Origin: Zarea fungicola | Taxonomy: Eukaryota > Ascomycota > Sordariomycetes > Hypocreales > Cordycipitaceae | Assembly (NCBI GenBank): GCA_900169235.1 | Contig: FWCC01000063.1 | Span: 85,948-149,947, forward strand | DNA: 64,000 bases | Direction: 5' to 3' | Part shown: positions 9,069 through 21,700 of the stretch, in pieces | Layout of the letters: the number at the start of each line of letters is the position of its first letter | Numbering within the stretch: position 1 is the stretch's first letter | Notes under the pieces: generated by a model | Databases searched by the model: none | What the model was told of the DNA's origin: nothing | The model's input: only the letters and a program-made list of their open reading frames with translations | Program-made: the position numbers and the translations under genes

Positions 9069-11623
9069 GGGTGCGGCTGTCTGGCACAAGCTTGGTATAA
9101 CCGGCTGAGTGACGATGCTACTTACTAGCCAGGGTCATGAGGCAAGACAGAGACAAAGACAAAAGCCATCTGATTTGTGTCAGGACGAACTTTCCTCAAT
9201 CCCAGTTGGGCTGGTCGAAAAAAAAAAACAATAACAGGACCGCCAGGCCGCAGGATGGCGTAAAGCGGGGAGATCGAGGGCGTGGGGGGGACGCAACTCG
9301 GGCGGGTAGGGATGTCAAAATCAAATATAAAACCCCTGGATTCTCAAAGGCTAGTCTTGAACCTATTCACCAATGGCGTGTCGTTGTTCCGTTGCTATGA
9401 TGATACCATGTTGCGAAGCCGCTTGTGGTCCAAACTGGCCAACTTGGAAAAGGAGAACAGACAGTCACTGGGTAATAACAAATTGCAACCGGCAGCAAAA
9501 GCGGTAAATTTCAAGGTACTGGCGAACATGTTTGCGCTGGATGAGGAGGCCAAACCGGAAATGACTAGTTACAACAGCACTGCCGCCCGGGGACGCCGTG
9601 GTTGGCACAGCAGTCAAGCCATTGAACTTGCTAGATACCTTCCTACTGTGTATCAAATGCATGTCGGTGGCGGGTTTTCGGACGACCCTAGGACCTATCG
9701 CAGGAATAATAGCGTGGCTCGGCCCGGTTCTCATTTGCGGCACCCTTGTAGATTTGGAGCTGAACCTTGGCGGCAGCCTCAGCTGAGGCCACCCTACACC
9801 CCTCGGCATGACAGTTAGAAACAAGGCGCAAACACGGGACATGCGAATCCCGCTTCGCTTCTCGCACAGAACTCGTTTGTTTGCAGGAAACCAATGTCTT
9901 GAGCTGGAATCAGATAGACATTTTAGGCTTGGATGGGCGCCGCCATGGTGCTTGCGGAAGACATAGGCAGATGCTGGCGGTGACTGGGCAACGGAAAATA
10001 TCCACCTGGAGCCCTGTTCAATAAATACATCCCTGCATGGGGACATCAGGTGAACATGATGCATAAAAGACGCACTATAGGCACACACAGATTCAAAGCC
10101 CGTGGCCAGCCTGTTGCATGAGTAAGAAAAGTGGCTGCATTATACGTTTATGATAGGTGCCCACCTTTATCTCAAATTTTGCTCAGCATTTTTTATTGCC
10201 AGCGGGATTGGGGCCAACATTAATAGGCATCGTCGGGAGACTTGTGGTGGTGGTGGTTCAACTACAGAATATCCATCACAGGACAGCCGTGAGCCAATTC
10301 GGCGACATGGGTTGAACGAGGTCCAGAGACGCCAAATTACGCCACCAATTCAGTGGCGCTGCCTTGGTTCAGCATATGCAACGAAACATGCGTGATGACC
10401 TAGGTTGGTGGGAGAATGAGCTTGAATCCGCAAAGTAACGCCACCTGATAGGAAAAGAAGGTCGAAAGGAGAGATGGAATTTTAAGAATTTAAATGATAA
10501 CCAGGGCATCAATCGTAAATCTCAGGCCTAACACATATAGCACTTTCGTCGTATTTTCGATGTCAACATTGAACACATGTAAAGTCTTCCTGATATTTAC
10601 AACAAAAATCTTGAAATGCCACTGTTAGGATTCGCCTTCAAAGCAAGCTGTAAAAGAAAAGTCGACATGTAGAGACAAATTGGCGCATTTACTTCATGGA
10701 TGGATGCAGGCGTCTAAGGAAAAGAGGTTTCAAAGCATCATCTAGTTATACTGACAATGAATACTACTTTGGTGGAACGGTGTTGAGTTTCAGGACCGCC
10801 AGGTTTCACAAGCCAGAACCTGGGTGTTGGCCGGAAAGAGTTTTATAAAACAGGAAGTAGGAAATTTATGGGAGGAACTGGGCTAAGGGTAACCAAAGAA
10901 GCCTCATTACTTCAATCAAGAAGGCTGCAGTGTCCAGAGGTTGGAGAAACAGACGGTCAACAGTTTGTATTCAACAACTTCAACAACACGTGCACTAGTA
11001 ACAGTCTAACAGTGACAAGGTGAATTGTGCAACGCAGGTAAAATGACAAACCTCTTCGTGAATAGATTAATAAAGAAAAAACCCCGAACAAGAAACCAAA
11101 ACAAAAAACTTCAGTTGACTATGCCACTCACGACTCATGTGAATGCGTTCCTGTCAAGTGCTACCCGCAGTCTGTAAGCTCGCGCGCGGTTCACTAGACG
11201 TTGCTGAACCCTGACTAGTTTGCTCTGTAGCACCTTGAAAAACGCGAAAAGTGAGGCGGTCAACAATTTACAAGCTATAGTTGCCACAGTTTGTAGTTGA
11301 GAATGTAACTCTATGTTGGGATTGATGACGGCTTCTCACCAAGGCATTTGCACAATGACCGCAACTAGACGTAGGACTACCCAGGTCATGTGTTACAGTA
11401 TCAAACACAGATTAATCAGGCACTAACACTCCGTATTGATTATTCTGCTAGTCACTATGATAGGATTCGCCTGGGATTACTATTTAAAGTCGCAACTCCC
11501 GGAACAGGACTCTACCATTACCCGACACTCCAAAATCCTACCGCTACTTTGGCTCTGGTGAGAATTTACAAGCGCCTCAAAATGCACATGATTGGCCTGG
11601 AAAGACTTGACCTGCAGAATCAG
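9069..11623. other. Intergenic, 2.5 kb, no supported gene
   Basis: Separates the DUF6604 gene from the F-box gene, divergently. A short frame at about 9598-9786 encodes a hydrophobic stretch but has no family match I recognise and no flanking exons. TATTTAAA at about 11480 and ACTCCGTA at 11428-11435 lie upstream of the F-box start. Confidence 0.5.
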
Positions 11624-12895
11624 ATGGATCCATTCGAAAAGTTTCCAACGGAGCTAGTCCTATGCATCTTCAGTTCACTATCCTCGGCCGAAGAGCTCTG
11701 GTCGCTGATATCTGCATCCCGCCACTGCTGGGACACTTTTAATGCATATCCTGTTCGCAGTCTCGACCTGATGCTAAAAAACGGAACTGTTCATCCATGC
11801 ATGCACACTGTTATCAACTTTGTTTTCAATTTACAGGCAGGCGGCATGTTGCCACCATCATACCATCATCTACGACACATAGACTCGGCAAAACGGTATG
11901 AAGAACTGAACAGGAATGTGAGTCATGAATTCGTTCGACGTTTTGTTACCAGGATGCGAAAGATTCACGCTCTCGCTCATATCATTCTCGACAACTGCAT
12001 GACCAATTTGTGGATGCTGGAGCACAAGTTGCGCCCACGGGAGCTGGAGGATGGAGAGCACGACTTGGCCTACTACCTGGATATCTACCATAACCTCGGA
12101 GAGGAGACGCGAGCTGTGCTTGGCCTGTGGCTCTACGAGCTACATGCCTCAATGTTGGGCGCCAATGACCAGACTGGTCCGTCCTGGGGCCATGCGATGC
12201 TGGGGCAGATCGATCAGCAGTTCAGGCCTGTATCATGCTTCTTTCGGACAACGTGGATGAGCACCCTCTGGACAATTCAGCATGGTCTGGATATCATGAA
12301 CTTGCCCGAAGATGAAAGAAGTGGCCCCTACGATCTGCACCTGCCTCTTACGATTGCACTGCCGCCAGTGCCCAAAGGTGGCCTTGAGTTTGGTTTGCAG
12401 TGTACGACCGAGCGACAGAACTATGCGGACGACAGCGGCATGGAGCACCGAAGAGCAATGACACAGGAACTCCACCGACGACCCCTGGTAAGCAGGTTTC
12501 TGAACAGCGCGAGAGCTGTCGCCCCCGTGCACATGGCGCTGCATAGACTGCCGATCGCTGAGTACCTCAAGACAGGTCTCTTGATATGGGATCATGAAAA
12601 GGTGCATGATTTGGGATTGCTTCCGTGGTCCGGCACGACACGCGAGGAACTGTTTCGATACTGGAGAAGTCTTCTACCGGACAAGGTAATTTTGCAGCAT
12701 GCTGATACACAGGCTCAGGAAAAAGTAAGGTTTTGGTTTCGCTCCAGGCTCGGTGGTGGCAGAATGATCCTCCCCGCCCCTACCGACGGCGCATTGTACG
12801 AGGACCTCTATGCACAGAATGATGCTTCTGGTGAGGAGTTTGGAGAGTCTGACGATGATTCGGAATCACCAAACTCGGAGGATGCAAGTGGATAG
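11624..12895 (+). CDS. F-box protein, 423 aa
   Basis: The F-box opens the protein: MDPFEKFPTELVLCIFSSL, with the leucine and proline spacing of the Skp1-binding motif, then LWSLISASRHCWDTFN. F-box proteins are substrate adaptors of SCF ubiquitin ligases. The rest (about 60-390) resembles the helical, Trp- and His-containing C-terminal regions of large fungal F-box expansions and has no LRR or WD repeats. The tail (about 400-423) is Asp/Glu/Ser-rich. The frame is open back to 11390, but a TATTTAAA element near 11480 and the F-box position favour ATG 11624; ATG 11582 is the alternative. Target unknown. Confidence 0.78.
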   Translation: MDPFEKFPTELVLCIFSSLSSAEELWSLISASRHCWDTFNAYPVRSLDLMLKNGTVHPCMHTVINFVFNLQAGGMLPPSYHHLRHIDSAKRYEELNRNVSHEFVRRFVTRMRKIHALAHIILDNCMTNLWMLEHKLRPRELEDGEHDLAYYLDIYHNLGEETRAVLGLWLYELHASMLGANDQTGPSWGHAMLGQIDQQFRPVSCFFRTTWMSTLWTIQHGLDIMNLPEDERSGPYDLHLPLTIALPPVPKGGLEFGLQCTTERQNYADDSGMEHRRAMTQELHRRPLVSRFLNSARAVAPVHMALHRLPIAEYLKTGLLIWDHEKVHDLGLLPWSGTTREELFRYWRSLLPDKVILQHADTQAQEKVRFWFRSRLGGGRMILPAPTDGALYEDLYAQNDASGEEFGESDDDSESPNSEDASG

Positions 12896-13982
12896 TGCAG
12901 CTCTTTTAGGTGTCTACGTGGAAAATATCGTAGCAGAAATCATATGGATACTTGGTGGGTATGATGAGTATGCACCATAACTGACCATAGGAGAACGACA
13001 GCCATAAAGCATAAACCATTGTGTTGGGCCGACGAGCCATGGCCATGCAGGGTAACCAGAACCATCACGCGAATGAATAGTTTGACAGCCTACCTTTTGC
13101 TATTTGGGCATTATCATCGATTTATTTCGCTTTAATACATTCTATTGTTTAATTCTGATCCGTGCTCTGATCAATCCGTCCCTGTCGTAGGCGTTGACTT
13201 AATATGTTTCCTTTGGTGCTGAAGATGTACTACCAACTAACTACTCTAACACATGTCAATTTTAACGTATTGGTTCCGAGGTCATGAATTATTTCTAAGA
13301 CTCGGAAAAGCTTCAACCTGGGTTGATTATACGCTCCCTTATAATTGCTAGATTGGCTACACTCCTTCACTCAAAAATCTCGAATTTTGAAATCGTGTGA
13401 GTTGAATGTGCAGTCGCTAGCTTACCCGGTACTCAAGTATTCTCTTAAATGATGACCTTAATTCTGTTCTACTACCTCTCGCTGCATGTTATGACAGTGA
13501 GGATCGTGGTAGTGACGAAGCCTGCTGGCTATCTTGATAGTAAAGAGCAGCGTATCGCTCATTAGCGATAGCCCAGTAAGACTCGGCTCCTTGCAAGTCA
13601 TAACGAGATGACTCTGACAAAGGATATATTAGAAACGTTCATATAACTTATATAGCTTAGGAAAAATTAAGAATAGCGCCGTTTATGGGCAAGTGCCATA
13701 TAATAGAGCCACCTAACATTTACAGCGGGGTGTGTAGGCTCACGAAATAACAGAATAGGCGTGTTTTTTTGTCCCATTATCAGGGCCGAATAAAAGTAGT
13801 GGCGGGTCACCTTGCCCCGCCAGGCAAGATCTAGTAATCGATCACCGCTTTATTTTTTTTCCATCATACAAGTCCAACAAACCTTCCCAACCACACCCAA
13901 ACTTCCTGCCGCACCACACAACGCGACGGTACGCACACACATATACGTACATACATATAACGGGCAACCAATCACCGTCGCA
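12896..13982. other. Intergenic between two plus-strand genes
   Basis: No gene seen. From about 13855 to 13980 lies a C/A-rich ATG-free leader (CACACACATATACGTACATACATA near 13935-13958), which fits a 5' UTR for the methyltransferase gene that follows. The remainder is A+T-rich without repeats I could define. Confidence 0.55.
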
Positions 13983-15131
13983 ATGGGCGGGAAAAGACGC
14001 AAGCTTGCGCTCAAGCAGCAAGCCAATGGCAAGCCGGCCAGGGCGGCGTCCAACTCGCGCGGCGCATTTATCCCTAAGCGTCACTCTGACATGCCGCTCT
14101 CCGCCGCAGGCCCGTCCAGCGGCAACGCACTACAGAACAAGAAGCTAAAGAAAAAGTCGAAGGAGCAGCAGCAGCGGCAGATTCAGCGCAATTTGGAAAA
14201 CCCGACAATTCCCTTTGACGCCGACGAACGTATACTGTTGATTGGAGAGGGTGACTTGAGCTTCGCAGCCTCCATCATCCGGCACCACCGCTGCCGGCAC
14301 GTTACTGCCACGGTGCTGGAAAAGGACCATGCCGAACTCGTCGCCAAGTACCCTGCTGCGGAAGTCAATATTGCCATTATCAATGGTGCCAAACCTCCAA
14401 AGGAGAAACCTGCTGCGACAGACAACGATGGCGATGACGCCAATGGCGCTGACAATGAAGACGGAGAGAAGACCAAAGACAACAACGGAGAAGAGAATGC
14501 GGTACCAAGCCCCACAGCAGAAGAGAACGACAGCGACAGCGACGCAGACTACGATGCCGACGGCAACTACCGCCCTCGCGGCCCCAAAACCAACCGGGTT
14601 CTCTACAACATTGACGCGACCAAGCTCCCGCCCGCCCTCACCACCAAGCTACCCGCCACGGGCCTGTTCCACCGCATCCTCTTCAACTTTCCCCACGTCG
14701 GCGGCAAGTCCACCGACGTCAACCGCCAGGTGCGCTACAACCAGGAGCTCCTCGTTTCCTTCTTCCAGCGCGCCGCGCCAGCCCTCGCGCCCGGGGGCAC
14801 CATCATCGTCACGCTCTTTGAGGGAGAGCCCTATACGCTCTGGAACGTCCGCGATTTGGCCCGCCACGTCGGGCTGCAGGTCGACTCGAGTTTCCGCTTC
14901 CACGCCGCGGCGTACCCTGGCTATCAGCACGCGCGCACCCTGGGTGTAATTAGGAGCAAAAAGGGTAGCGGTGGAGCTGGTGGATGGAAGGGAGAGGATC
15001 GAATGTCGAGGAGTCATGTGTTTGTGCGAAAAGGAGATGTGGTCAAGCAGACGACGAATAGCCAAAAGAAGAAGCGAAAGAGGGATAGTAGTGATGATGA
15101 GGACGACTCGAGTGAGGATGAGCTGGATTAA
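13983..15131 (+). CDS. BMT5: 25S rRNA (uridine-N3)-methyltransferase, BMT5-like, 382 aa
   Basis: Likely a nucleolar SAM-dependent enzyme that methylates a uridine of the large-subunit rRNA, as yeast Bmt5 does. The N-terminus (1-70) is Lys/Arg/Gln-rich, as in nucleolar proteins. The core begins with RILLIGEGDLSFAASI (84-99), the SAM-binding loop of the BMT5 (DUF2431) family, and continues with FNFPHVGGKSTDVNRQVRYN, the conserved catalytic-region motif, and APGGTIIVTLFEGEPY. An acidic Asp/Glu/Asn insert of about 70 residues (about 135-205) splits the Rossmann core. The Asp/Glu/Ser/Lys tail resembles other nucleolar proteins. The ORF extends upstream to 13812 without ATG, so 13983 is the start. 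It converges on SET2. Confidence 0.9.
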   Translation: MGGKRRKLALKQQANGKPARAASNSRGAFIPKRHSDMPLSAAGPSSGNALQNKKLKKKSKEQQQRQIQRNLENPTIPFDADERILLIGEGDLSFAASIIRHHRCRHVTATVLEKDHAELVAKYPAAEVNIAIINGAKPPKEKPAATDNDGDDANGADNEDGEKTKDNNGEENAVPSPTAEENDSDSDADYDADGNYRPRGPKTNRVLYNIDATKLPPALTTKLPATGLFHRILFNFPHVGGKSTDVNRQVRYNQELLVSFFQRAAPALAPGGTIIVTLFEGEPYTLWNVRDLARHVGLQVDSSFRFHAAAYPGYQHARTLGVIRSKKGSGGAGGWKGEDRMSRSHVFVRKGDVVKQTTNSQKKKRKRDSSDDEDDSSEDELD

Positions 15132-15871
15132 GTTTTGGCTTGTGGCAATTTAGACAAAAGTAATGATTGCATGTACATGATCAGAGCGGGAGAAGCTGTG
15201 TCATTATGGCGTTTTTTGGGGGGGAATGTTCGGTATATAGATTAGACGGCACACATGGCGTTGATTTACATGGTAGAAAAGTATACCCATACATCCTGGA
15301 AATAGCACCTCTGGTAGTATTCAACTTTGACTGTCGATGCTTTGTTTAAGCTATGTAAACAGTATAGAAATACTCTGTTGTCTGACAGGAGAATAAAGAG
15401 AATAAAATTTTAGGTAATTGGATACCCAAAGCAACTGTAAGATGCCAACGCCGTCTTGCCTCCTTATAGCTTGATGGCAATATTCCGATCAATACATGTC
15501 CAACATTTTGCGCATGTCAAAAAGCGACAACAAAGCCCATGGCGCTGAAAAAGTGTGAAACGCCATTGTAAGCATAAAAAGTAAATATAATGAAACAAGG
15601 AAAAATGTATAGCCAACCGCCAACGTGATTTTCTTTTCTGTTCTTCAACTCGTACTCGGCCTCCTTTCCACCCAATAATTATCACCCCCCGGCTTCTACT
15701 ATGCCCTTTCTGCCAAGAGCTGTAAAAATAAAAAAACAACACAATATTTTTCACCAGCCAAACCGACCACCTCTGATGTGAAAAAGAGAGATCTTGCCCG
15801 CCTTTTTCAATGAAGAATGAAAAGAGTTGGAAAGAGAAAAGTGAAAGGGGAAAAAATACAAAAAAGCAGAC
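15132..15871. other. Convergent 3' flanks of BMT5-like gene and SET2
   Basis: No gene. Two AATAAA hexamers at 15392-15397 and 15401-15406 on the plus strand are candidate polyadenylation signals for the BMT5-like gene, about 265 nt after its stop. Confidence 0.5.
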
Positions 15872-18771
15872 TTAGTGGCTCAGAACCTCCTGTTTTCGGC
15901 TCTGTCCCTGCTGCTGTTCCCCGTTCGTCCTTTGCGCCTCATCCTCCAGCCGCTGTGCCTCTTCATTCTCCCGCTCAAGGGCTTCTTCCTGTTCCCGAAG
16001 AGCCTTCTGTTCCTCATTGAGTTGCTGCTGCTGCTCGGCATCGCCACCTCCGCCAAAAGGAGGGGGCGGCGGTGGAGGCGGACTCGGCGTAACTGTACCT
16101 GCGACGCTGCCAACGTCCATTTCCTTGAGCCGCTTTACGTCTGGGCCGTCTGTATTTGGCGTGGCGTCTGGTAGGTCCGTGTCGTCATCGCCTTCCATCG
16201 CGTCGTCGTGCTTACGTTTGCGGCTCGCTGGTGAATCGTCCATGTCTACATCGCTGAGCTCAACATCGTCTTGATTGCTAGCCGTCGACGCAGACGGCGC
16301 TTCTGCAATTGCATCGCCTGTTGTGCTCGCGGCAACGCCCGACGCACCATTATCCTTCTTCTGCGCTTCATATTTCTGCACCGCTCGATCCAAAAAGTCC
16401 TTGACATAGGTTTTAATCTTACGCGCTTGCTTCTCGTTGAGCTTGGCCGTCGGGTCCGTAACGCGATTATTTTTGTAGTCAGACGCCACAAGCTTCTTTG
16501 AGAGGTCCTTGCCGAGGCGCTTTAGGTCATCCTTGGGCAACTTATGGCGAAACTTGTCCAGTACGTATCTAATATGCGGAAATACCTGCGATGGATGTCA
16601 GTAGTGGAACAGGCATGGGAAAAGACATGCTTCCAGATCAAAGGATTTCATACAGTATTCTCGTAGATTTTCATCTGCTTTTCCTGCGAGAGGGCCCTCC
16701 ATTTTTCCGAGCGGCCATCTCTCGTTGGGGTATCGACACTATGCGGCTGTGACGGGGCCAATGACGCCGATTTTGGCGTACCGTCTTTCGTAACTCTGGC
16801 AATAATGTTCTGAATCATCTGTTGCTCTTGCTGTGCCTTTGACTGCACCTTGGGCGTCTGGTCCGCAGGCAGAGTCGGGCGCTGCCACGTAGTCGTACCC
16901 TGCTTGTTGTAGTAATACATGTTACCGCTTGTGTCCTTGGCCGAGAACCAGCCATGTGGCAGGGGCCCGTTGCCACCAAAGCGCTGCCGCTGTCTCGGGC
17001 CATTCCCACCCTGGAAGTTGTTGTTCCGTTGTGGAACACTGCTTCGTGGTCCCTTAGGGGCGTCAATGGGTATTGGCGAGGGTTTGCTCTGTGGTGTTTG
17101 CGCTGTTCCTTCACCGTCTCTCGCTTGTCCTCTTCGATCCTCGTATATGCTCTGCGTTTGCATACCAGGCTCAAGTTTTCGTCTGCGAATGCGGTATGCG
17201 AGCTCGAGTTTGCTCCAGTCCTCGAGGAGCTTCTTGGATTTAGAGGCCACATCTTCGTGTTTTGATTTGGCAAGCTCCTCGACTGTTGCTTCGATATTTG
17301 AATCTTGTATCTTGTTTCTCGTCAAGCGCGGGAAACCATCTAAGATGGAAAGCACCTGCAAGACGACGTTGTGATCATCACCAAATGTATGTAATGTTGT
17401 CTTGAGGATCTGATAGGCGTGCATGCGCATAACGCTGTGAATAACACGCTCCTCCTCACAGCTTTGAATGCGGTCAAGCAGTTTCACTGCAATCCATTTC
17501 TCCTTGCATTGCATAAGCGTAGCCATGACCTTCCGAGAGTCATCTTCGTCCAGGGGTCGAGCCTGGATGCTACCAACGTAGTCCTCGTCATCCTCGTCGG
17601 CGCGCTTCTTGCGAGGCTTCTTGGCAACAGTCGTATCCCACCCGTCGCCGAGGTCGATGCCAAGGGCTTCGATCGTGGCAGATGGCAGCTTGGTGGCACG
17701 CTCTGTTTGGGTCTTGCCACCGATAAAGCCAACGCAGTTGGGCTCGCCGCAGTAACATGGCTGAGGGTCGGCGCCGTATCGGTCAACATTGTAGTTGAAA
17801 ACAAGTTCTTCGCCAGCCCGAATCGCGCGCAATGCAAAGATGCCCATCCGCAGCTTGTCTCCGACGACCCACTTGTCCACGTAGCAGTTGGGAACGCAGG
17901 AATGGTTGCAGAAGCGACCCAAATTACCCTTTCTCGTTGCGTCGACAAATTCGCTTTTATTGAGGGACATGAAGTAGAAATGCTTGATGCCCTCCTCATC
18001 GTATTGCATCATGCGCCGGCGAAAGGTGGCCTCGTTGATGACCTCGCCGATGTACTCAAAGATGAAGTCGTTGGCGCTCAGGCTCGCGTCGGTGCGGAGT
18101 CCGTAGCCTTTTTTCTCTGTCTTGATAACAGAAACGTCGGCGTATTGCTTTCGCTGGAAGCGTTGGTTGTGGCAGCCACCGCCGCAGTTGCCCGCCGTCT
18201 CGCTGCATTCCATCTTGGTTGCGCGGTTGATACAGTCGGAATCGTCGCCGCACGCCATGTTGACGCCATCCTCTGCAAGCGAAAAGAGTTAGTACATGCA
18301 ACTCATGGAAGCCATAAGTCTCAAGGCGTAACGCTGTGCGCCGTCTCATTGGAATAAGGGGCCCGGCAACTTACGCCAGTCTTCTCGACAATCGCAGTCA
18401 AACGCGTCGTTCTCGGTCGAGCCCAGGTGTTTCGAGCCGTAGAGACAGTCAGGGATTACCTGGAAAGTCTTGCAGGCGTCGGCGGTCTTGTTGGGGAGGT
18501 TGTCATACAGAGGCGGCTCTCGAGTGGGCATGGCTTTCTGGGACGATTTGCGCGACAATCGCGGGCGCGATGAGTTTGGAGTACCAGTCCCGTCATTTCG
18601 CGACTTGCCTCCTTCAGTGGACGGTGACGGCGAGGCTTCAATCTTGATCCCCTCCGTCGCCCCCGTCGCGACACCTGTCATGGAGTCGGCATGTTGCGCG
18701 CCAGCGCCGTTGGTTGTGTCCTCCAGCTTTATTTTCTGCATCTTGACCGTCGCGCTCTCGTCATCATTCAT
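15872..18771 (-). CDS. SET2: Histone-lysine N-methyltransferase SET2 (H3K36), 909 aa
   Basis: Nuclear enzyme that methylates histone H3 lysine 36 on transcribed genes while bound to elongating RNA polymerase II. Three exons: 18375-18771, 16654-18272, 15872-16585, with GTAAGT/GCAG and GTATGA/CGCAG splice sites; the frame closes. Domains in order: AWS zinc region (about 123-177), SET (about 178-300; [12 protein letters not shown] and [12 protein letters not shown] visible), post-SET (PCYCGEPNC, about 304-312), WW ([19 protein letters not shown], about 573-600) and the SRI domain (about 655-745, spanning the last intron: [23 protein letters not shown]), which binds the phosphorylated Pol II tail. 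The C-terminal tail is Glu/Gln-rich and likely coiled. The open frame runs upstream to a TTG at 18816; the first ATG is 18771. The domain set is complete. Confidence 0.95.
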
Positions 18772-21700
18772 GACCACATTGACGGGGGAGCTGACAAAAT
18801 TGAGCTGCAAATGCAAGCGGAGCAGTTGATTGGAGTGAATCAGTGTGCGGCGTGTGCCTGAATCAAAGTTGAATTGTCGGCTGCAGGGTTATGATGGGGG
18901 AAGAAGCGCTCGTGAGCCCTGCAGGTAACGACTGGCGCTGGTTGGAGGGGAGGCAGAGGTTGGCCTAGGTAGTTCCAGGCGGCACTCGCTGTGCGGAGCA
19001 CGGTTTCGTTTCCCTCAGAGGGTGCGGCGCGAGCCGATTCGATGTTGAGCGCCGCGGGGGCAGCTTTAAATTAAACAAGAGGCAACAAATTTGCAAGCGA
19101 CTATGTAAAATTGGCCGCAGATTCAGTCGTTGCGGATCGGCCGTTCTAGCACGGGCAGTTTCAAGATAAACGCCAGCCAGAAACTGTGGTATTGCCTTTG
19201 CGCCGCGTTGCCCTGCAAGACCGCGTCGCGCGGGAAACTCCCCCAATCCAGATCCAACCAGGCACAGCCACTTTTCCAAGCACGGCGACATTACGGAGTA
19301 CAATACCAGAAATTGAGCATTCTAGAATCCGAAGCTCCTCTTTTCGATGAAAGTTTGTATGTAGTCTTACTCTAGCAACTGCCTTCCAGATCAAGTGCAA
19401 AGGATGCAGATGGCGAGCCTCCCTGACTACTAACTGACCGAGGTGCGTTACTCGGTATGGCTATTCCTACTATAATCAGCCAGGTATAGCCGCGAATCGG
19501 GGACGGCGCAGTATAGCTATTGGGTATAGGTGCCTTTAATATCTTTCTCCTGGATCGAAATCGCGATTTTCAACTGAATGTATAGTATTCCGCGACTTAG
19601 AGGGTGAGCGATTCGTTGTACCTACCCAAGGCCAACCGCGAGAGTTGTAAGTCGTAACCGACGCCACAGAGCGCCACACCACGTCCATCATGTACTTGAC
19701 CGCCTATATCCCGTGGCATGAATCGCCTTGGTCACTCTCAGCTGTTGAATAAAATACCATGGATTTACAAGCAAGCAACATTTAATCAGAGGTTAAAGCC
19801 GCGCTAGCAAGTCAGCCACGAAAAGAAATGACTCCACCGAAACGGTGCCCATCTCCAAACAGTCGGCTCGTTTTGCAGCTTCCTCAGCCGGTTACACAGC
19901 GTTGGGCTCAGGCTCCCGTTTCTTCGAGAGCCTAATTCAACAGTTGAGCAATGAGTGTCAGTGGGGCCATCATCATCTTGCCAGCACATAGTGCATGCCA
20001 CTGCCTGTTCTCATGGAGGCCCGTTTCTGTATAAAAGAGTTGGACAGTCCGTCAGTGCCAGCAGTTGCTGCACACCGTATAAACGGGGACGGCGAAGGGT
20101 AGTTATACCAGCCCATATGCGACAAAACGGAGCCCTCATCACTTGGGCCAGCTGCTTCGAGCCAGCCGATGCGAATATGTACGCTGCATGTCTCTTCTCT
20201 CCACAGACAATTGTGTCACCTGTTTACAGCCCACTGCCATACACTATAGCTCTTTGCTGCAGCCGCCTCAGCGACAAGCCATGTTTGCTGATTGGTAGCT
20301 GAATGTGGTGCGGTGCACATAAAAGAGGGAGACGTTTGAAGAAAAAAAAAACATGTCGACTGTCAAATCCATGTGAGCACGAGGTACCATGGTCCAGCGA
20401 GGATGCCACACTGAGCTACTCCGCCAGACAAGGCAACCACGTCACGCGGACATGCTAACCTGCTTTTTGTCTTCGTATAGTTGCAGCTCTTCCACCACCA
20501 AGCCAAAAAGAAGGGCAGGTTGCAGGATTAGGGCCGTTTTCTCTCACGTAGTCGCTCGGCGCTCTCATTCCGCAGCCCGAGTCAGGAGCTTGGTAACTAT
20601 GTCAATAGTTTCTCCCTGCGTGTGAGACATCTGTGTGGAGTGTCGCAGGTTTGTATGTGCAAGCAAAAGTCATGCCAACATTATTTTTGTGCACTCGATA
20701 TAGTTGACCGTCTGTTAATATGTGTTCTCGTGTGGTAGGTGAGACAAAGATGCCTTGTCATGGCACGCCAACAATAAGCCCTTTTATTATGCGTGGTGGG
20801 CTTCTGCTGCATAATGTACAGCTGCATGGCAATGCTCATCGATGCAGCTATGCTGCTGCATGAGCCTAATCAAGGGGGGTCACCGCGTCTTACATGGATG
20901 GTGTGCAGAGCATCGCCATTGTTCTCCAGCCTGCCATGTCAAGTTGTTTTCGCTTCATAGTACACCTTCCTATGTACGGTTATGAAGTCGGTTTTTCGCT
21001 GGCTAAAGCAATGACTGCGATCAAGGGAAGTAAACTAGTTTGTTCATGGTGGCAAAACGACTCGGGCTCGCTTCTATCCGCAGAAATGGGCTTTCTGGGC
21101 TTTCCATTTCCTCACGCAGCGGGTCAACTAGCAGCCGCCACACCTGCTACATCCTTGTCCAAGCCCCCCACACTTTTACAAAGGGAAATGGCAATGGAGA
21201 GGCGGCATGCTGCTGCATCTCTCGGTTCTTCTAATTGCGTGCCATGGTCATCGATCTGCCTCTGGCAAAAGGCCAAGATCCGCCCATCTCCCGTCTCACC
21301 GAAGCAGCCTGGACGGGCGTTTCGGCCAAATAGGATGTCATCCCGGAACATGAGCCGGCTGTATCGTGACTGATGAGCCAAGGTGGTTGCACGCGCCATG
21401 ACCAGCAGGTGTCAATCTCAAACCAAAGACGAGATGGCGCTCCCGCTTTTGGCGTGCCAAAGACATTCCCTTGCGTACTTGTCCACAACTGCTGTTCGCG
21501 TTGGTAGGGGGGGAGGAGGGCGAAGGATGGGGCAATGTCTGGGTGCGCTAAAACGGGTATCATCGTTTGTACCTTGCAGGCGGGTAACGCAAGCACAAGG
21601 CGTACACAAGTACTTGGCTGCTTGAGAAAACTCCCATGCAGACAATTCCAGCTCGACAGGCATCGTCCTCACTAGGCGGCCTCCACAAAAAAGGAACTAG

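Noticed and set aside
9598..9786. Hydrophobic 62-codon frame (contains GPIAGIIAWLGPVLICGTLVD)
   Set aside because: No ATG at its start, no flanking exons with clear splice sites, and no family match.
14329..14949. 206-codon alternative-frame ORF in the BMT5-like gene
   Set aside because: Ser/Thr/Arg/Pro-rich shadow; the BMT5 frame carries all conserved motifs.
17419..18357. 312-codon antisense ORF across SET2
   Set aside because: Covers conserved SET2 codons; Val/Leu/Ala-rich shadow without its own motif.
20340..20430. tRNA-like A box (TAGCTCAGTGTGG, minus strand) followed ~60 nt later by a T10 run that could be a Pol III terminator
   Set aside because: No B box at the right distance and no acceptor or anticodon stem can be formed, so I do not call a tRNA.
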